A stretch of 61,228 nucleotides of DNA from CAYWMQ01 sp964459635 (GTDB taxonomy: Bacteria; Patescibacteriota; Minisyncoccia; Phycocordibacterales; UBA12088). Below, one piece after another: positions 1 through 6,666 of this stretch (the stretch's first letter is position 1; every line of letters starts with the position of its first letter). The DNA lies in NCBI GenBank assembly GCA_964459635.1, contig CAYWMQ010000003.1, positions 1 through 61,228 of the forward strand. Direction: 5' to 3'. The notes beneath the pieces were generated by a model that saw nothing but the letters and a program-made list of their open reading frames with translations, did no database searches and had not been told where the DNA came from. The position numbers and the translations under genes were made by a program.

Positions 1-2
1 AA

Positions 3-95
3 GAACAGTTCCCTAACTTCGAAGAGCGAAAGGCGTTTGTGCAGTCGGTACTTCGGCCCGTTCGTGAACGTGTACGCGAAAATACTACAGAGTAA
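3..95 (+). CDS. C-terminal end of an unidentified protein (partial)
   Basis: An open frame runs from the window edge to a TAA at 93-95 and encodes about 30 residues ending in RVRENTTE. The stretch is charged and helical-looking (NFEERKAF, then RPVRERVREN), which resembles a genuine protein tail more than the other frames do. Too little is left to name a family. Confidence 0.4.
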   Translation, partial: EQFPNFEERKAFVQSVLRPVRERVRENTTE

Positions 96-223
96 CAAAA
101 ATTGCCCCTAACCGCTCAGACAGGAATACCCTTCCGCATTTCATGAACGCGCCGCCGTGCCCGCGCTTCGCTTCATGCGCCCTCCATGGTATTCTCAGTG
201 AGTTAGCATTCACCTCCACCACC

Positions 224-316
224 ATGCATACACTCACTCTCGCCGCCCCAACCTCATCCCTGAACACGACACTTATGCTCGTCGCAACGTTTGGCTTCCT
301 GCTCTCGCTCATCTAG
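224..316 (+). CDS. Possible 30-aa single-span membrane peptide
   Basis: ATG at 224 opens a 30-codon frame closed by TAG at 314-316. The product has a polar N-terminus (HTLTLAAPTSSLNT) followed by a hydrophobic run (LMLVATFGFLLSLI) that could be one membrane segment. There is no convincing Shine-Dalgarno sequence and no family can be named. It could be chance. Confidence 0.2.
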   Translation: MHTLTLAAPTSSLNTTLMLVATFGFLLSLI

Positions 317-339
317 TACATAGGAGCATGTACACATAG

Positions 340-366
340 AAAAGACGGCGCTCACACGAGCGCCGT
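340..366 (-). terminator. Terminator downstream of the Fic gene
   Basis: A 9-bp GC-rich stem (345-353 with 358-366, loop ACAC) is followed on the minus strand by TCTTTT. It lies just past the Fic stop codon, as expected for an intrinsic terminator. Confidence 0.7.
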
Positions 367-370
367 TTGG

Positions 371-916
371 CTAGTGGCTTGTGAGCCATGGAAGGAAGAC
401 TTTATTTTCATAGTGCTCGATTTGCGCGTAATAGTGCAGCTTGTCGCTTGCCTCTTGCACATGCCAGTCCAGCCCACGTACGATGCGCAGATTGTTCCAC
501 ACAAGCCTCGCGGTACGGCCATTGCCGTCCACAAACGGATGTATGCATAGGAGCCAGCAATGGACAAAGAACGCAGCGAAGGGCACGTAGCCAGACGCTT
601 CGTTATAGCCCATGTATTCCGCCACCATGTCATCCCAGTCCTGCATGAGGATGGGCACCATGTACGGCTGGGGCATCTCTCGCGGGCCTACCCACACTCG
701 CACCCCGCGGTAGCTACCGGCATGCCACTGCATCTCGGGCACATTGCGCGCGAGCATCCTATGTAGGTCGAGTGGGTGTATAAGCTGCGGCTGTGCCGCG
801 AGCTTGGCTGCTTCCAAATGCCCTTCAAACAACGGCCCGGACATATCGTGGATGTCCTCTATTTTGTTGCTCTCAAGCACGTGGCGCGTCAGCACGTCAA
901 TGCTTGTATTTGCCAT
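371..916 (-). CDS. Fic-domain protein (predicted AMP/NMP-transferase)
   Basis: Fic enzymes transfer AMP or another nucleotide monophosphate from NTP to a hydroxyl side chain of a target protein. The 181-aa product has the complete active-site loop HPFVDGNGRTAR (residues about 126-137) with catalytic His126. Near the N-terminus S16-x3-E20 (SNKIED) resembles the (S/T)xxxE(G/N) inhibitory helix of class II Fic proteins, so it is probably auto-inhibited. The start at 916 is chosen because GGGAGGTG lies 5 bases upstream; the frame is open further upstream but without such a site. No antitoxin partner lies beside it, which fits self-inhibition. The target is unknown. A terminator follows. Confidence 0.88.
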   Translation of the reverse strand: MANTSIDVLTRHVLESNKIEDIHDMSGPLFEGHLEAAKLAAQPQLIHPLDLHRMLARNVPEMQWHAGSYRGVRVWVGPREMPQPYMVPILMQDWDDMVAEYMGYNEASGYVPFAAFFVHCWLLCIHPFVDGNGRTARLVWNNLRIVRGLDWHVQEASDKLHYYAQIEHYENKVFLPWLTSH

Positions 917-1046
917 GTCGCACCTCCCATCAAAATCCTCACACACAATGCACGAACACCACATACACGTAAAGCCCCACGACCAATGCATGGCGGAGTA
1001 GCCACACCCCGCCACAGGGTGTACAATGGCCCCATTCTAAGCTGAA

Positions 1047-1772
1047 ATGCCTATGCAAGCAGTTATTCTCGCAGCAGGAAAGGGTTCGCGAATGCTTCCG
1101 CTCACACTCGAGCGGCCGAAGCCTTTGGTCGAAGTGGCGGGTGAGCCGCTTCTTTCGCATATCGTCCGCTCGCTTCCGGCAGCCATAGACGAGGTCATCA
1201 TGGTGGTGGGGTACCGGGGACAGGACATCATTGACTACTTTGGCGACACCTTGGAGGGCCGCACACTGCGCTATGTGTGGCAAACGGAAACGCGCGGGAC
1301 TGCAGATGCGCTCAGCCGCGCGCGCGAACACCTCAAGGGCTCATTTCTCCTCATGTACGGCGACGACCTCATAGACTCCGATAGTATTGCCCGCGCTCTC
1401 GCACACGAAAGCTGCCTGCTCTCGTACGAGCACCCCGAGCCGAAGAACTTCGGCGTGATACTCCTTAATGAGGACGGCACCGCACGCTCCATTATCGAAA
1501 AGCCGGAGGTGCCGCCATCTAATCTAGTGTGCGCGGCGGGCCTAGTGCTCCATGAACGCATTTTTGACTTCTATGGAGAAACACCCGAGGGACGCGAGTT
1601 TTACCTCACCGAAGTGGTGGACCGATACGCAAAAGCCCACCCGGTCAATGTGGAGACTGTCTCCTTCTGGTGCCCGGTGAACAAGCCCGAGGATATCCCT
1701 CGCGCGGAAGCGGCCCTTGATATGCTTGCTGCCACCGCCACTGTGGAGCAAAACACTTCCCCGGTAGTGTAG
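1047..1772 (+). CDS. Nucleoside-diphosphate-sugar pyrophosphorylase (NTP_transferase family)
   Basis: The 241-aa product begins MQAVILAAGKGSRM, the nucleotide-binding signature of sugar-1-phosphate nucleotidyltransferases, followed by ERPKPLVEV with the conserved sugar-phosphate-binding Lys, and the metal-binding motif MYGDD near residue 104. It is closest in layout to glucose-1-phosphate thymidylyl/uridylyltransferases of cytoplasmic NDP-sugar synthesis and lacks the C-terminal left-handed beta-helix of GlmU. The true substrate cannot be read from sequence. A TACAAT -10-like hexamer at 1022-1027 implies a short leader. ATG at 1053 is an alternative start. The stop codon lies within a 22-bp palindrome shared with the next gene. 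Confidence 0.85.
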   Translation: MPMQAVILAAGKGSRMLPLTLERPKPLVEVAGEPLLSHIVRSLPAAIDEVIMVVGYRGQDIIDYFGDTLEGRTLRYVWQTETRGTADALSRAREHLKGSFLLMYGDDLIDSDSIARALAHESCLLSYEHPEPKNFGVILLNEDGTARSIIEKPEVPPSNLVCAAGLVLHERIFDFYGETPEGREFYLTEVVDRYAKAHPVNVETVSFWCPVNKPEDIPRAEAALDMLAATATVEQNTSPVV

Positions 1773-1786
1773 CGCGCGCTACACTA
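1765..1786. repeat. Perfect 22-bp palindrome spanning a stop codon
   Basis: The two 11-bp halves TAGTGTAGCGC and GCGCTACACTA are exact inverted copies. The palindrome contains the stop of the nucleotidyltransferase (1770-1772) and ends 6 bases before the next ATG. It could be a dimeric operator, or an RNA cruciform attenuating the downstream gene. There is no U-run. Confidence 0.6.
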
Positions 1787-1791
1787 CAAGC

Positions 1792-2331
1792 ATGGCACCC
1801 ACTCATACTGCGCAGCAGGCAGTGCCCCCCCTTTCACCTGCGAAAGAGCCTCAGTACCATGAGCGCTTTCCGCGCGCGTCTATAGAGTGGGAGGCCGATG
1901 AGTACCCGCACAGCGATAAGTCCAACGACTGGTACTGGGCACTGGGCCTCGTGGCAGTATCAGCTGCCGTGGCGGCTCTCCTTTTCAACAACGTTCTTTT
2001 TGCTGTATTGATACTGCTCTCATCTTTTGTACTTGCGCTTTTTGCCTCGCGCAAACCGGAGCGTGTGCGTTTCGCCGTGATGCAGCGGGGTATCCGTGCA
2101 CACGGTAAGCTGTACCCCTATCAAACCCTCAAGTCCTTTTACATAGAGGAGTTGCCGGGGCGCACGCCAATGCTGCTTCTTGAATCTTCGAAGGTAATGA
2201 CGCCGCTTATCGTACTACCTCTAGAGGGGGTGGACGCTGACCATGTGCACGACTTTTTACTCGACGTGCTTCCCGAGGAGGAGCACTCCGAACCCTTGCC
2301 GCACCGATTGATGGAGTGGTTGGGGTTTTAG
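1792..2331 (+). CDS. Two-span membrane protein with a cytoplasmic C-terminal domain, function unknown
   Basis: This 179-aa protein has a polar, proline-rich N-terminus (about 1-50), two adjacent hydrophobic segments at about 50-85 (ALGLVAVSAAVAALLF and VLFAVLILLSSFVLALF), then about 95 soluble residues rich in beta pattern (RFAVMQRGIRAHGKLYPYQTL). This layout, a hairpin of two helices followed by a PH-like or YcxB-like domain, is common in small bacterial membrane proteins of unknown role. It starts 20 bases after the nucleotidyltransferase stop, so the two may be co-transcribed. The family assignment is an inference. Confidence 0.7.
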   Translation: MAPTHTAQQAVPPLSPAKEPQYHERFPRASIEWEADEYPHSDKSNDWYWALGLVAVSAAVAALLFNNVLFAVLILLSSFVLALFASRKPERVRFAVMQRGIRAHGKLYPYQTLKSFYIEELPGRTPMLLLESSKVMTPLIVLPLEGVDADHVHDFLLDVLPEEEHSEPLPHRLMEWLGF

Positions 2332-2571
2332 GGTTTCGCCGCGCTATTCTCGGACCGTACTCCGGCCTAGTGAAACAATGGTCGGCAGCCGCGAAATATG
2401 GGCAACTCGCTCGTACACTCACTCAAACACTCCCACGCTCCGCTTCGCCTCCCTCATGCTCGGGTGACCTCCCGGACATGTTTGCGCAAAAGCTTTCCTT
2501 TTCCCTGTTGGTGGTTGAAGGTGGTGTAAACGCGTGCATATGGCCAACTTTTCTGGTATGGTGGTGCCATT

Positions 2572-2643
2572 GCCCCTGTAGTTCAACGGATAGAACGCGG
2601 GATTGCGGATCCCGTAATGTAGGTTCGATTCCTGCCGGGGGCA
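2572..2643 (+). tRNA. tRNA-Arg (anticodon GCG)
   Basis: A full cloverleaf is visible: acceptor GCCCCTG/CGGGGGC, D-stem GTTC/GAAC, anticodon stem CGGGA/TCCCG with loop TTGCGGA (anticodon GCG, reading CGC/CGU), T-stem GTAGG/CCTGC with a normal TTCGATT loop, and discriminator A. CCA is not encoded (ACAA follows). A TATGGT box at 2557-2562 is a possible -10. The assembly gap begins 3 bases downstream, and parts of the T-arm and acceptor recur beyond it. Confidence 0.9.
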
Positions 2644-2645
2644 CA
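2629..2645 (+). repeat. 17-bp direct repeat, copy 1 (tRNA-Arg 3' end)
   Basis: The 17 bases TTCCTGCCGGGGGCACA at the 3' end of the tRNA recur exactly at 2846-2862, on the other side of the N gap. Duplicated tRNA 3' ends are classical integrase attachment sites, but they are also a common cause of assembly breaks. Confidence 0.7.
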
Positions 2646-2646
2646 A

Positions 2647-2746
2647 NNNNNNNNNNNNNNNNNNNNNNNNNNNNNNNNNNNNNNNNNNNNNNNNNNNNNN
2701 NNNNNNNNNNNNNNNNNNNNNNNNNNNNNNNNNNNNNNNNNNNNNN
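2647..2746. other. Assembly gap (100 N)
   Basis: Exactly 100 Ns, a conventional placeholder for a scaffold gap of unknown true length. The repeated tRNA sequence on both sides is the probable reason the assembly broke. Confidence 0.97.
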
Positions 2747-2763
2747 GCGACTGCCGTGGCCAC

Positions 2764-2778
2764 GGCAGGAATCGAACC
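2764..2778 (-). repeat. Inverted 15-bp copy of the tRNA-Arg T-arm
   Basis: On the minus strand this reads GGTTCGATTCCTGCC, identical to 2622-2636 within tRNA-Arg. The bases beyond it do not form a second cloverleaf, so it is a fragment rather than a second tRNA. Confidence 0.65.
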
Positions 2779-2845
2779 GTAGGAGCCTGTGAACAAGGAG
2801 CGTAGCGACTATGTTCACAGAGCACCTAGACCGAAGGGAGAGGCG

Positions 2846-2862
2846 TTCCTGCCGGGGGCACA
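2846..2862 (+). repeat. 17-bp direct repeat, copy 2
   Basis: Exact second copy of 2629-2645 (end of the tRNA-Arg T-arm, acceptor strand and ACA), about 200 bases away across the gap and not attached to a complete tRNA. Confidence 0.7.
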
Positions 2863-2866
2863 TTGG

Positions 2867-2909
2867 TAGAACAAAGAAACACCTGTGATAAAGGTGTTTC
2901 TTTGTTCTA
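2867..2909. terminator. 18-bp perfect hairpin after the tRNA-Arg region
   Basis: Arms 2867-2884 and 2892-2909 (TAGAACAAAGAAACACCT and its reverse complement) enclose a 7-base loop. It is AT-rich with no T-run after the stem, so it may act as a processing or termination hairpin, or be another palindromic repeat. Confidence 0.5.
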
Positions 2910-3028
2910 GAACGCAAACCCGCCCGAATGTTGCCGTTCGGTACGGGTGGGCTGCTTTGTGTGCGTGCCGATGTGCCTTTGTGTGTTTTTCAAGTAATAA
3001 AAAACACCCTGCGGCGTTTCTTTCGTAC

Positions 3029-3065
3029 CTACCCTTTCTACATTCTACTATCTACTTTCTACACG
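3029..3065. repeat. Heptamer array (CTAC-phased) abutting the rpsT stop
   Basis: CTAC recurs at 3029, 3038, 3045, 3052 and 3059, that is at 9, 7, 7 and 7 bases, with variable bases between. It ends one base before the rpsT stop codon. It belongs to the family of degenerate 7-bp-period spacer arrays described in the findings. Confidence 0.65.
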
Positions 3066-3066
3066 C

Positions 3067-3336
3067 TTACTTAGCCGCCTTCGCAGCCACAGCCTTGGCG
3101 AGGCGAGACTTCTTGCGTGCTGCGGTGTTCTTCTTGATGACGCCGCGCTTTGCAGCCTTGTCGATGGCCTTGTACGCAGCAGGAAGCCCCTTTGCTGCAT
3201 CCTCCACCTTCCCCGCTGTGGCAAGCTCGCGCACGTCCTTGACCGTACCCTTCATCTCGCGCTTTTTACGCAGGTTGAAGACGCGCTTTCGCTCGCTTCC
3301 GCGCATCGCCTTTTTTGCTGAGGCCGTGATAGGCAT
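3067..3336 (-). CDS. rpsT: 30S ribosomal protein S20
   Basis: This 89-aa, very Lys/Arg/Ala-rich protein matches S20 in length and composition: MPITASAKKAMRGSERKR at the N-terminus, KKREMKGTVKDV, then the helical AAYKAIDKAAKRGVIKKNTA and the typical SRLAKAVA end. S20 is a primary 16S rRNA binder at the base of the 30S subunit. The start at 3336 gives the usual S20 N-terminus; longer starts add unrelated residues. No clear Shine-Dalgarno is visible. It is convergent with nothing and divergent from ruvA. Confidence 0.93.
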   Translation of the reverse strand: MPITASAKKAMRGSERKRVFNLRKKREMKGTVKDVRELATAGKVEDAAKGLPAAYKAIDKAAKRGVIKKNTAARKKSRLAKAVAAKAAK

Positions 3337-3454
3337 ATGTGCCGAAGAGCATAGCATGACCCCCAAAAAATGCAAATTCGCGGGTTGTTCAAATAGCGCC
3401 ATGGTCACACTTCCGCTATTATGAACCTGACGAACGCGACGGCGCCACTCTTCG

Positions 3455-3482
3455 CTCTAAACTCTAATCTCTAAACTCCTCA
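3455..3482. repeat. Heptamer array CTCTAAA x4 directly before ruvA
   Basis: CTCTAAA, CTCTAAT, CTCTAAA and CTCCTCA follow one another at exactly 7-base steps and run into the ruvA ATG (3482). It therefore occupies the position where a ribosome-binding site would be expected. Confidence 0.75.
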
Positions 3483-4057
3483 TGATCGCCCAACTGACCG
3501 GCTCTGTCTCCGCGGTACGTCCCACATGGTTTGCGCTAATGGCGGGGGGTGTGGGCTACAAGGTGTACGGCAGCGCATCACTCCTTTCCACCGTGCGCGA
3601 GGGTGAGGAATGCACCGTCTGGACACACTTGGTGGTACGCGAGGACGCGCTCGACCTCTACGGCTTTGCCGAGTATGGTGAGCTGGAGCTTTTCAAGCTT
3701 CTCATCTCCGTTTCCGGCGTGGGGCCAAAGGGTGCGCTCGGCATCATGAGCCTGGATAAGCTCGACAAGCTCAAGCAAGCCATCGCGGCATCCGACGTTG
3801 CGTACCTCACCAAAGTGTCCGGCATCGGCAGAAAGAGTGCTGAAAAGATCTGCGTGGAGCTGCGCGACAAGCTCGGCGAACTTGAAGTGACGGGCGCGGC
3901 GCAAAGCAGAAGCGTGCAGGCTGATACATTGGACGCGCTCATGAGTTTGGGGTACCGTGCGGACGAAGCGCGCGATGCGCTCCGCCTCGTCTCCTCGGAC
4001 ATTACCGACCGCAGCGCGATCATCAAAGAAGCGCTCAAACTGCTCGCGCGCCCTTAG
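3482..4057 (+). CDS. ruvA: Holliday junction branch migration complex subunit RuvA
   Basis: RuvA tetramers bind four-way DNA junctions and load the RuvB motor. The 191-aa protein has the N-terminal OB domain (MIAQLTGSVSAV, then GGVGYKVY), the two helix-hairpin-helix motifs (ISVSGVGPKGALGIMS and VSGIGRKSAEKICVEL, about residues 75-125), and a C-terminal UBA-like domain (DALMSLGYRADEARDAL) that contacts RuvB. The length is normal. RuvB and RuvC lie 15-18 kb away rather than alongside. murE follows after 18 bases. Confidence 0.97.
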   Translation: MIAQLTGSVSAVRPTWFALMAGGVGYKVYGSASLLSTVREGEECTVWTHLVVREDALDLYGFAEYGELELFKLLISVSGVGPKGALGIMSLDKLDKLKQAIAASDVAYLTKVSGIGRKSAEKICVELRDKLGELEVTGAAQSRSVQADTLDALMSLGYRADEARDALRLVSSDITDRSAIIKEALKLLARP

Positions 4058-4075
4058 CGCCACGCCCCACACTCC

Positions 4076-5347
4076 ATGCACTCGCTCAAAAAACTCATTC
4101 ACATGCTCTTGCCGCGCGGGCTGTACGCACGCATGGCGCCGCGCTACCACTCGGTGCTCGCCACATGCGCCGCGCTCAAGTATCACTTTCCCTCGCGCAA
4201 GCTTTACGTAGTAGCTGTGACCGGCACCAAAGGGAAGAGTACGGTAACGGAGCTCATATCGGCCATTCTGGAAGAGGCGGGCCACACCACGGCGCTTTCC
4301 AACACCATACGGTTCAAGGTGGCGGATGTGAGCGAGCCCAATAGGTACAAAATGAGCATGCCCGGGCGCTTCTTCATGCAGTCCTTTCTTCGGCGCGCAG
4401 TGAGCGAAGATTGCGGATTTGCGGTTGTTGAAATGACAAGCGAAGGCGCGCGCTACTTCAGGCACAAACACATCGATCTGGATGCGCTTGTCTTCACCAA
4501 CCTCTCACCCGAACACATAGAAAGCCATGGTTCTTTCGAAGCGTATCGTGATGCCAAACTCATGCTTCGCGACGCGCTCACACGCTCGCGCAAACCAAAG
4601 CGAGTGGTGGTGTCCAACAAAGATGACGCGCACGGGGCTCTTTTTGCGGAAGTTCCGCCCTCGGTCGAGAAGCGCATGTACTCGCTCAAGAATGCAGAGC
4701 CGCATGTGGAAAATGAGCGGGGCGTTTTGCTCACCTTTGAGGGCGTATCCATACACTCACCGCTCGTGGGTCTTTTCAATGTGTACAACATCCTCGCTGC
4801 CGCCACGTTTGCACGCGCGCTCGGCATACCGGTCGAAACCATCAAGCGTGCGGTTGAAAAGCTGTCGCTCGTGCGCGGCCGCGTCGAGCGTATTGACGAG
4901 GGACAAAACTTCACCGTGGTGGTGGACTACGCACACACCGCCGACTCGCTGGAAAAGCTCTACAGCGCATTTGAGTCGCAACAAAAGCTCTGTGTGCTCG
5001 GTAGCTGCGGAGGTGGGCGCGACAAGTGGAAGCGCCCCGAAATGGCGAAGCTCGCGGCGGGGCATTGCCGCGAGGTGATCCTCACCAACGAGGACCCGTA
5101 TGATGAAGACCCGGCGGCCATAGTGCGCGAAATGGCAGACGCCATACCGGAAAAGAGCCCGATCATTATCCTGGACCGTCGCGAGGCCATACGATACGCA
5201 CTTTCAAAGGCCATGCCGCGCGATGTGGTGCTCATTACCGGTAAAGGAACTGACCCCTACATCATGGGGCCCCACGGCACCATGGAGCCTTGGAGTGACG
5301 CTGAGGTGGTGAGGGAGGAACTTAGAAGACTAGCGAGCAGTGAGTAG
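4076..5347 (+). CDS. murE: Mur ligase, MurE-type (UDP-MurNAc tripeptide synthetase)
   Basis: MurE adds the third stem-peptide amino acid in cytoplasmic peptidoglycan precursor synthesis. The P-loop GTKGKST is at residues 50-56, followed by central ligase motifs (VVEMTSEGA, FTNLSPEHIESHGS) and the C-terminal domain (VDYAHTADSLEKLYSA, then TGKGTDPYIMG). Only about 45 residues precede the P-loop, so most of the N-terminal UDP-binding domain of canonical MurE (usually about 100 residues) is missing. The position of the DNPR motif that selects meso-diaminopimelate reads NEDPYDEDP, so the third amino acid cannot be assigned. The last codons (LASSE) overlap a heptamer-like repeat. Confidence 0.85.
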   Translation: MHSLKKLIHMLLPRGLYARMAPRYHSVLATCAALKYHFPSRKLYVVAVTGTKGKSTVTELISAILEEAGHTTALSNTIRFKVADVSEPNRYKMSMPGRFFMQSFLRRAVSEDCGFAVVEMTSEGARYFRHKHIDLDALVFTNLSPEHIESHGSFEAYRDAKLMLRDALTRSRKPKRVVVSNKDDAHGALFAEVPPSVEKRMYSLKNAEPHVENERGVLLTFEGVSIHSPLVGLFNVYNILAAATFARALGIPVETIKRAVEKLSLVRGRVERIDEGQNFTVVVDYAHTADSLEKLYSAFESQQKLCVLGSCGGGRDKWKRPEMAKLAAGHCREVILTNEDPYDEDPAAIVREMADAIPEKSPIIILDRREAIRYALSKAMPRDVVLITGKGTDPYIMGPHGTMEPWSDAEVVREELRRLASSE

Positions 5348-5390
5348 TGGGGACTGCACATGTACACGGTCGTGCGGATGAGTGGGGCTA

Positions 5391-5512
5391 ACAAATCACA
5401 AATCCAAAATATCAAGCTCCAAGTAAAACCAAAGCACCAAATCGATAAGCGTGCTACGTTCGCAATATTTGAATTTGTAATTTGTTTGGAACTTGTGATT
5501 TGGGATTTGTAA
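5391..5512. repeat. Inverted pair of heptamer arrays (CAAATC family)
   Basis: The left arm runs in 7-base steps (ACAAATC, ACAAATC, CAAAATA, TCAAGCT, CCAAGTA...). The right arm read on the minus strand does the same (ACAAATC, CCAAATC, ACAAGTT, CCAAACA, AATTACA). Together they form a long imperfect hairpin that fills the murE-orn spacer and is far more AT-rich than its surroundings. Confidence 0.75.
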
Positions 5513-5521
5513 ATTCTCCTG

Positions 5522-6070
5522 CTACAACTTGAAAAAGTTGTCTCGGTACCACCTGAGCTCCGCAATGGACTCATAGATATCATCACGTGCGCGATGCGCC
5601 TCTTTCTTTTTCACCTGCTCGTAGAGCTCCGGGCGCCAGCGGCGCGCGAGTTCTTTGACGGTAGACACGTCAATGTTGCGGTAGTGCAGGTGCTCTATGA
5701 CACGCGGCATATACCGTGCCAAAAACTCACGGTCTTTCGAGATGGTGTTGCCGCAGAGGGGCGTAACACCTTTGGGTACATGCTCTTCCAGAAACGCGAC
5801 GACTTCGTTTTCGACATCGGGTAGGATGTGCGGTGAGGTCAAGCTGTCGGCAATCAGGTTGTGTTCCCGTAGCCAACCCTGCTGCTCTTCGGACACCGCG
5901 TCGAACACTTCCTGTGTCTGATGTATAACCTTGTCCGGCCCTTCGGCGATCACGTTCAGGTCCTTGTCGGTCACAACAACGGCTATCTCAAGGATATGGT
6001 CGCGGACCGGATCGAGCCCCGTCATTTCGAGGTCCACCCACACCATCCGCAGCGTCTTGTCTTCTTCCAT
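5522..6070 (-). CDS. orn: Oligoribonuclease (DEDDh 3'-5' exonuclease)
   Basis: Orn degrades 2-5-nt RNA fragments and linear c-di-nucleotide products to mononucleotides. The 182-aa product shows the DEDDh motifs: WVDLEMTGLDP (Exo I, Asp and Glu), LCGNTISKDREFL (Exo II), and HRARDDIYESI (Exo III, with His and Asp), plus NIDVSTVKEL, the usual Orn landmark. The length matches the family. The start at 6070 (MEEDKTL) is chosen because upstream codons are encoded by repeat DNA. Confidence 0.95.
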   Translation of the reverse strand: MEEDKTLRMVWVDLEMTGLDPVRDHILEIAVVVTDKDLNVIAEGPDKVIHQTQEVFDAVSEEQQGWLREHNLIADSLTSPHILPDVENEVVAFLEEHVPKGVTPLCGNTISKDREFLARYMPRVIEHLHYRNIDVSTVKELARRWRPELYEQVKKKEAHRARDDIYESIAELRWYRDNFFKL

Positions 6071-6094
6071 GCACGCACTATAGCATAGCAAAGT

Positions 6095-6168
6095 GGGCGA
6101 GTAACGAGTAGTCGAGTACCGAGCCACTACGACGCACGCCTCGTAACTATCCTACTCGCTACTCGTCA
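6095..6168. repeat. Inverted heptamer arrays (CGAGTA family) between orn and trmH
   Basis: The left part reads GCGAGTA, ACGAGTA, GTCGAGTA, CCGAG. The right part (6137-6168) is its inverted counterpart CTCGTAACTATCCTACTCGC plus TACTCGTC. The right arm enters the trmH reading frame and encodes its last residues, LTSSE, and stop. Confidence 0.75.
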
Positions 6169-6625
6169 AACGATACAAAGCGATCCCCGCCGCGACCGAC
6201 ACATTGAGTGATTCCTTACTTCCGCGCATGGGTATTTCAATGATCGCATCACACTGATCGAGCACATCCTTTGGCAGTCCCTCCACTTCCGCCCCCAAGA
6301 CCAGAGCGACCCGACCATGTACTGCGTGCTCCGTGTATGGTACGGATCTTGCATCTTGTTCGACCGCCACTACCTGCACATGATCTTTTTTCAGTCGGGC
6401 AATGAGCGTACGCACATCCTCCACATACTCCCACAGAACGGCCTGCTCCGCCCCGAGCGCAGCCTTTGCTATGTCCGCCCGTGCACGCCCGAATCGATCA
6501 ATAGGCGTAGGTGTGAGCCCGCAAAGGTACGCGCGCACAACCCCCGCTCCGTCTGCCGTGCGCAGTATCGCGCCCACATTGTACGCGCTCCGTATGTCGT
6601 GCAAAATTACGCAAAGCTCGGGCAT
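6152..6625 (-). CDS. TrmH/SpoU-family RNA 2'-O-methyltransferase
   Basis: SPOUT enzymes of this family methylate ribose 2'-OH groups in tRNA or rRNA using SAM bound in a trefoil knot. The 157-aa protein has motif 1 (LHDIRSAYNVGAILRTADGAG, near residues 8-28), motif 2 (VALVLGAEVEGLP) and motif 3 (IEIPMRGSKESLNVSVAAGIALY). It is a bare SPOUT domain without an N-terminal substrate-binding extension. The position modified is not predictable. Its C-terminus (LTSSE) is encoded by repeat DNA. Confidence 0.9.
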   Translation of the reverse strand: MPELCVILHDIRSAYNVGAILRTADGAGVVRAYLCGLTPTPIDRFGRARADIAKAALGAEQAVLWEYVEDVRTLIARLKKDHVQVVAVEQDARSVPYTEHAVHGRVALVLGAEVEGLPKDVLDQCDAIIEIPMRGSKESLNVSVAAGIALYRLTSSE

Positions 6626-6666
6626 GGGTGTATAGTACGCATTTCACACATGAGCGCCACTATGCG

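Larger units (their letters stand above)
2644..3066. other. Gene-free stretch: assembly gap, tRNA-derived repeats, hairpin, heptamer array
   Basis: This 423-base stretch holds no credible gene. It contains 100 Ns (2647-2746); the 16-bp palindrome TGCCGTGGCCACGGCA (2752-2767); an inverted copy of the tRNA-Arg T-arm (2764-2778); a hairpin GTGAACA/TGTTCAC around 2789-2818; the second 17-bp tRNA repeat (2846-2862); an 18-bp perfect hairpin (2867-2909); and a 7-bp-period array (3029-3065) next to the rpsT stop. Confidence 0.8.

Noticed and set aside
85..312. 75-codon minus-strand frame
   Set aside because: No ribosome-binding site, no recognisable motif, and it overlaps the plus-strand frame ending at 95 and the small membrane peptide frame. 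Composition looks like antisense noise.
2764..2862. A second complete tRNA after the N gap
   Set aside because: The T-arm and acceptor-end copies are there but D-arm, anticodon arm and matching 5' acceptor strand are missing on either strand.
3578..4471. 297-codon minus-strand frame across ruvA and murE
   Set aside because: Antisense to two certain genes, Arg/His-rich composition typical of the antisense of GC-rich coding DNA, no homology seen.
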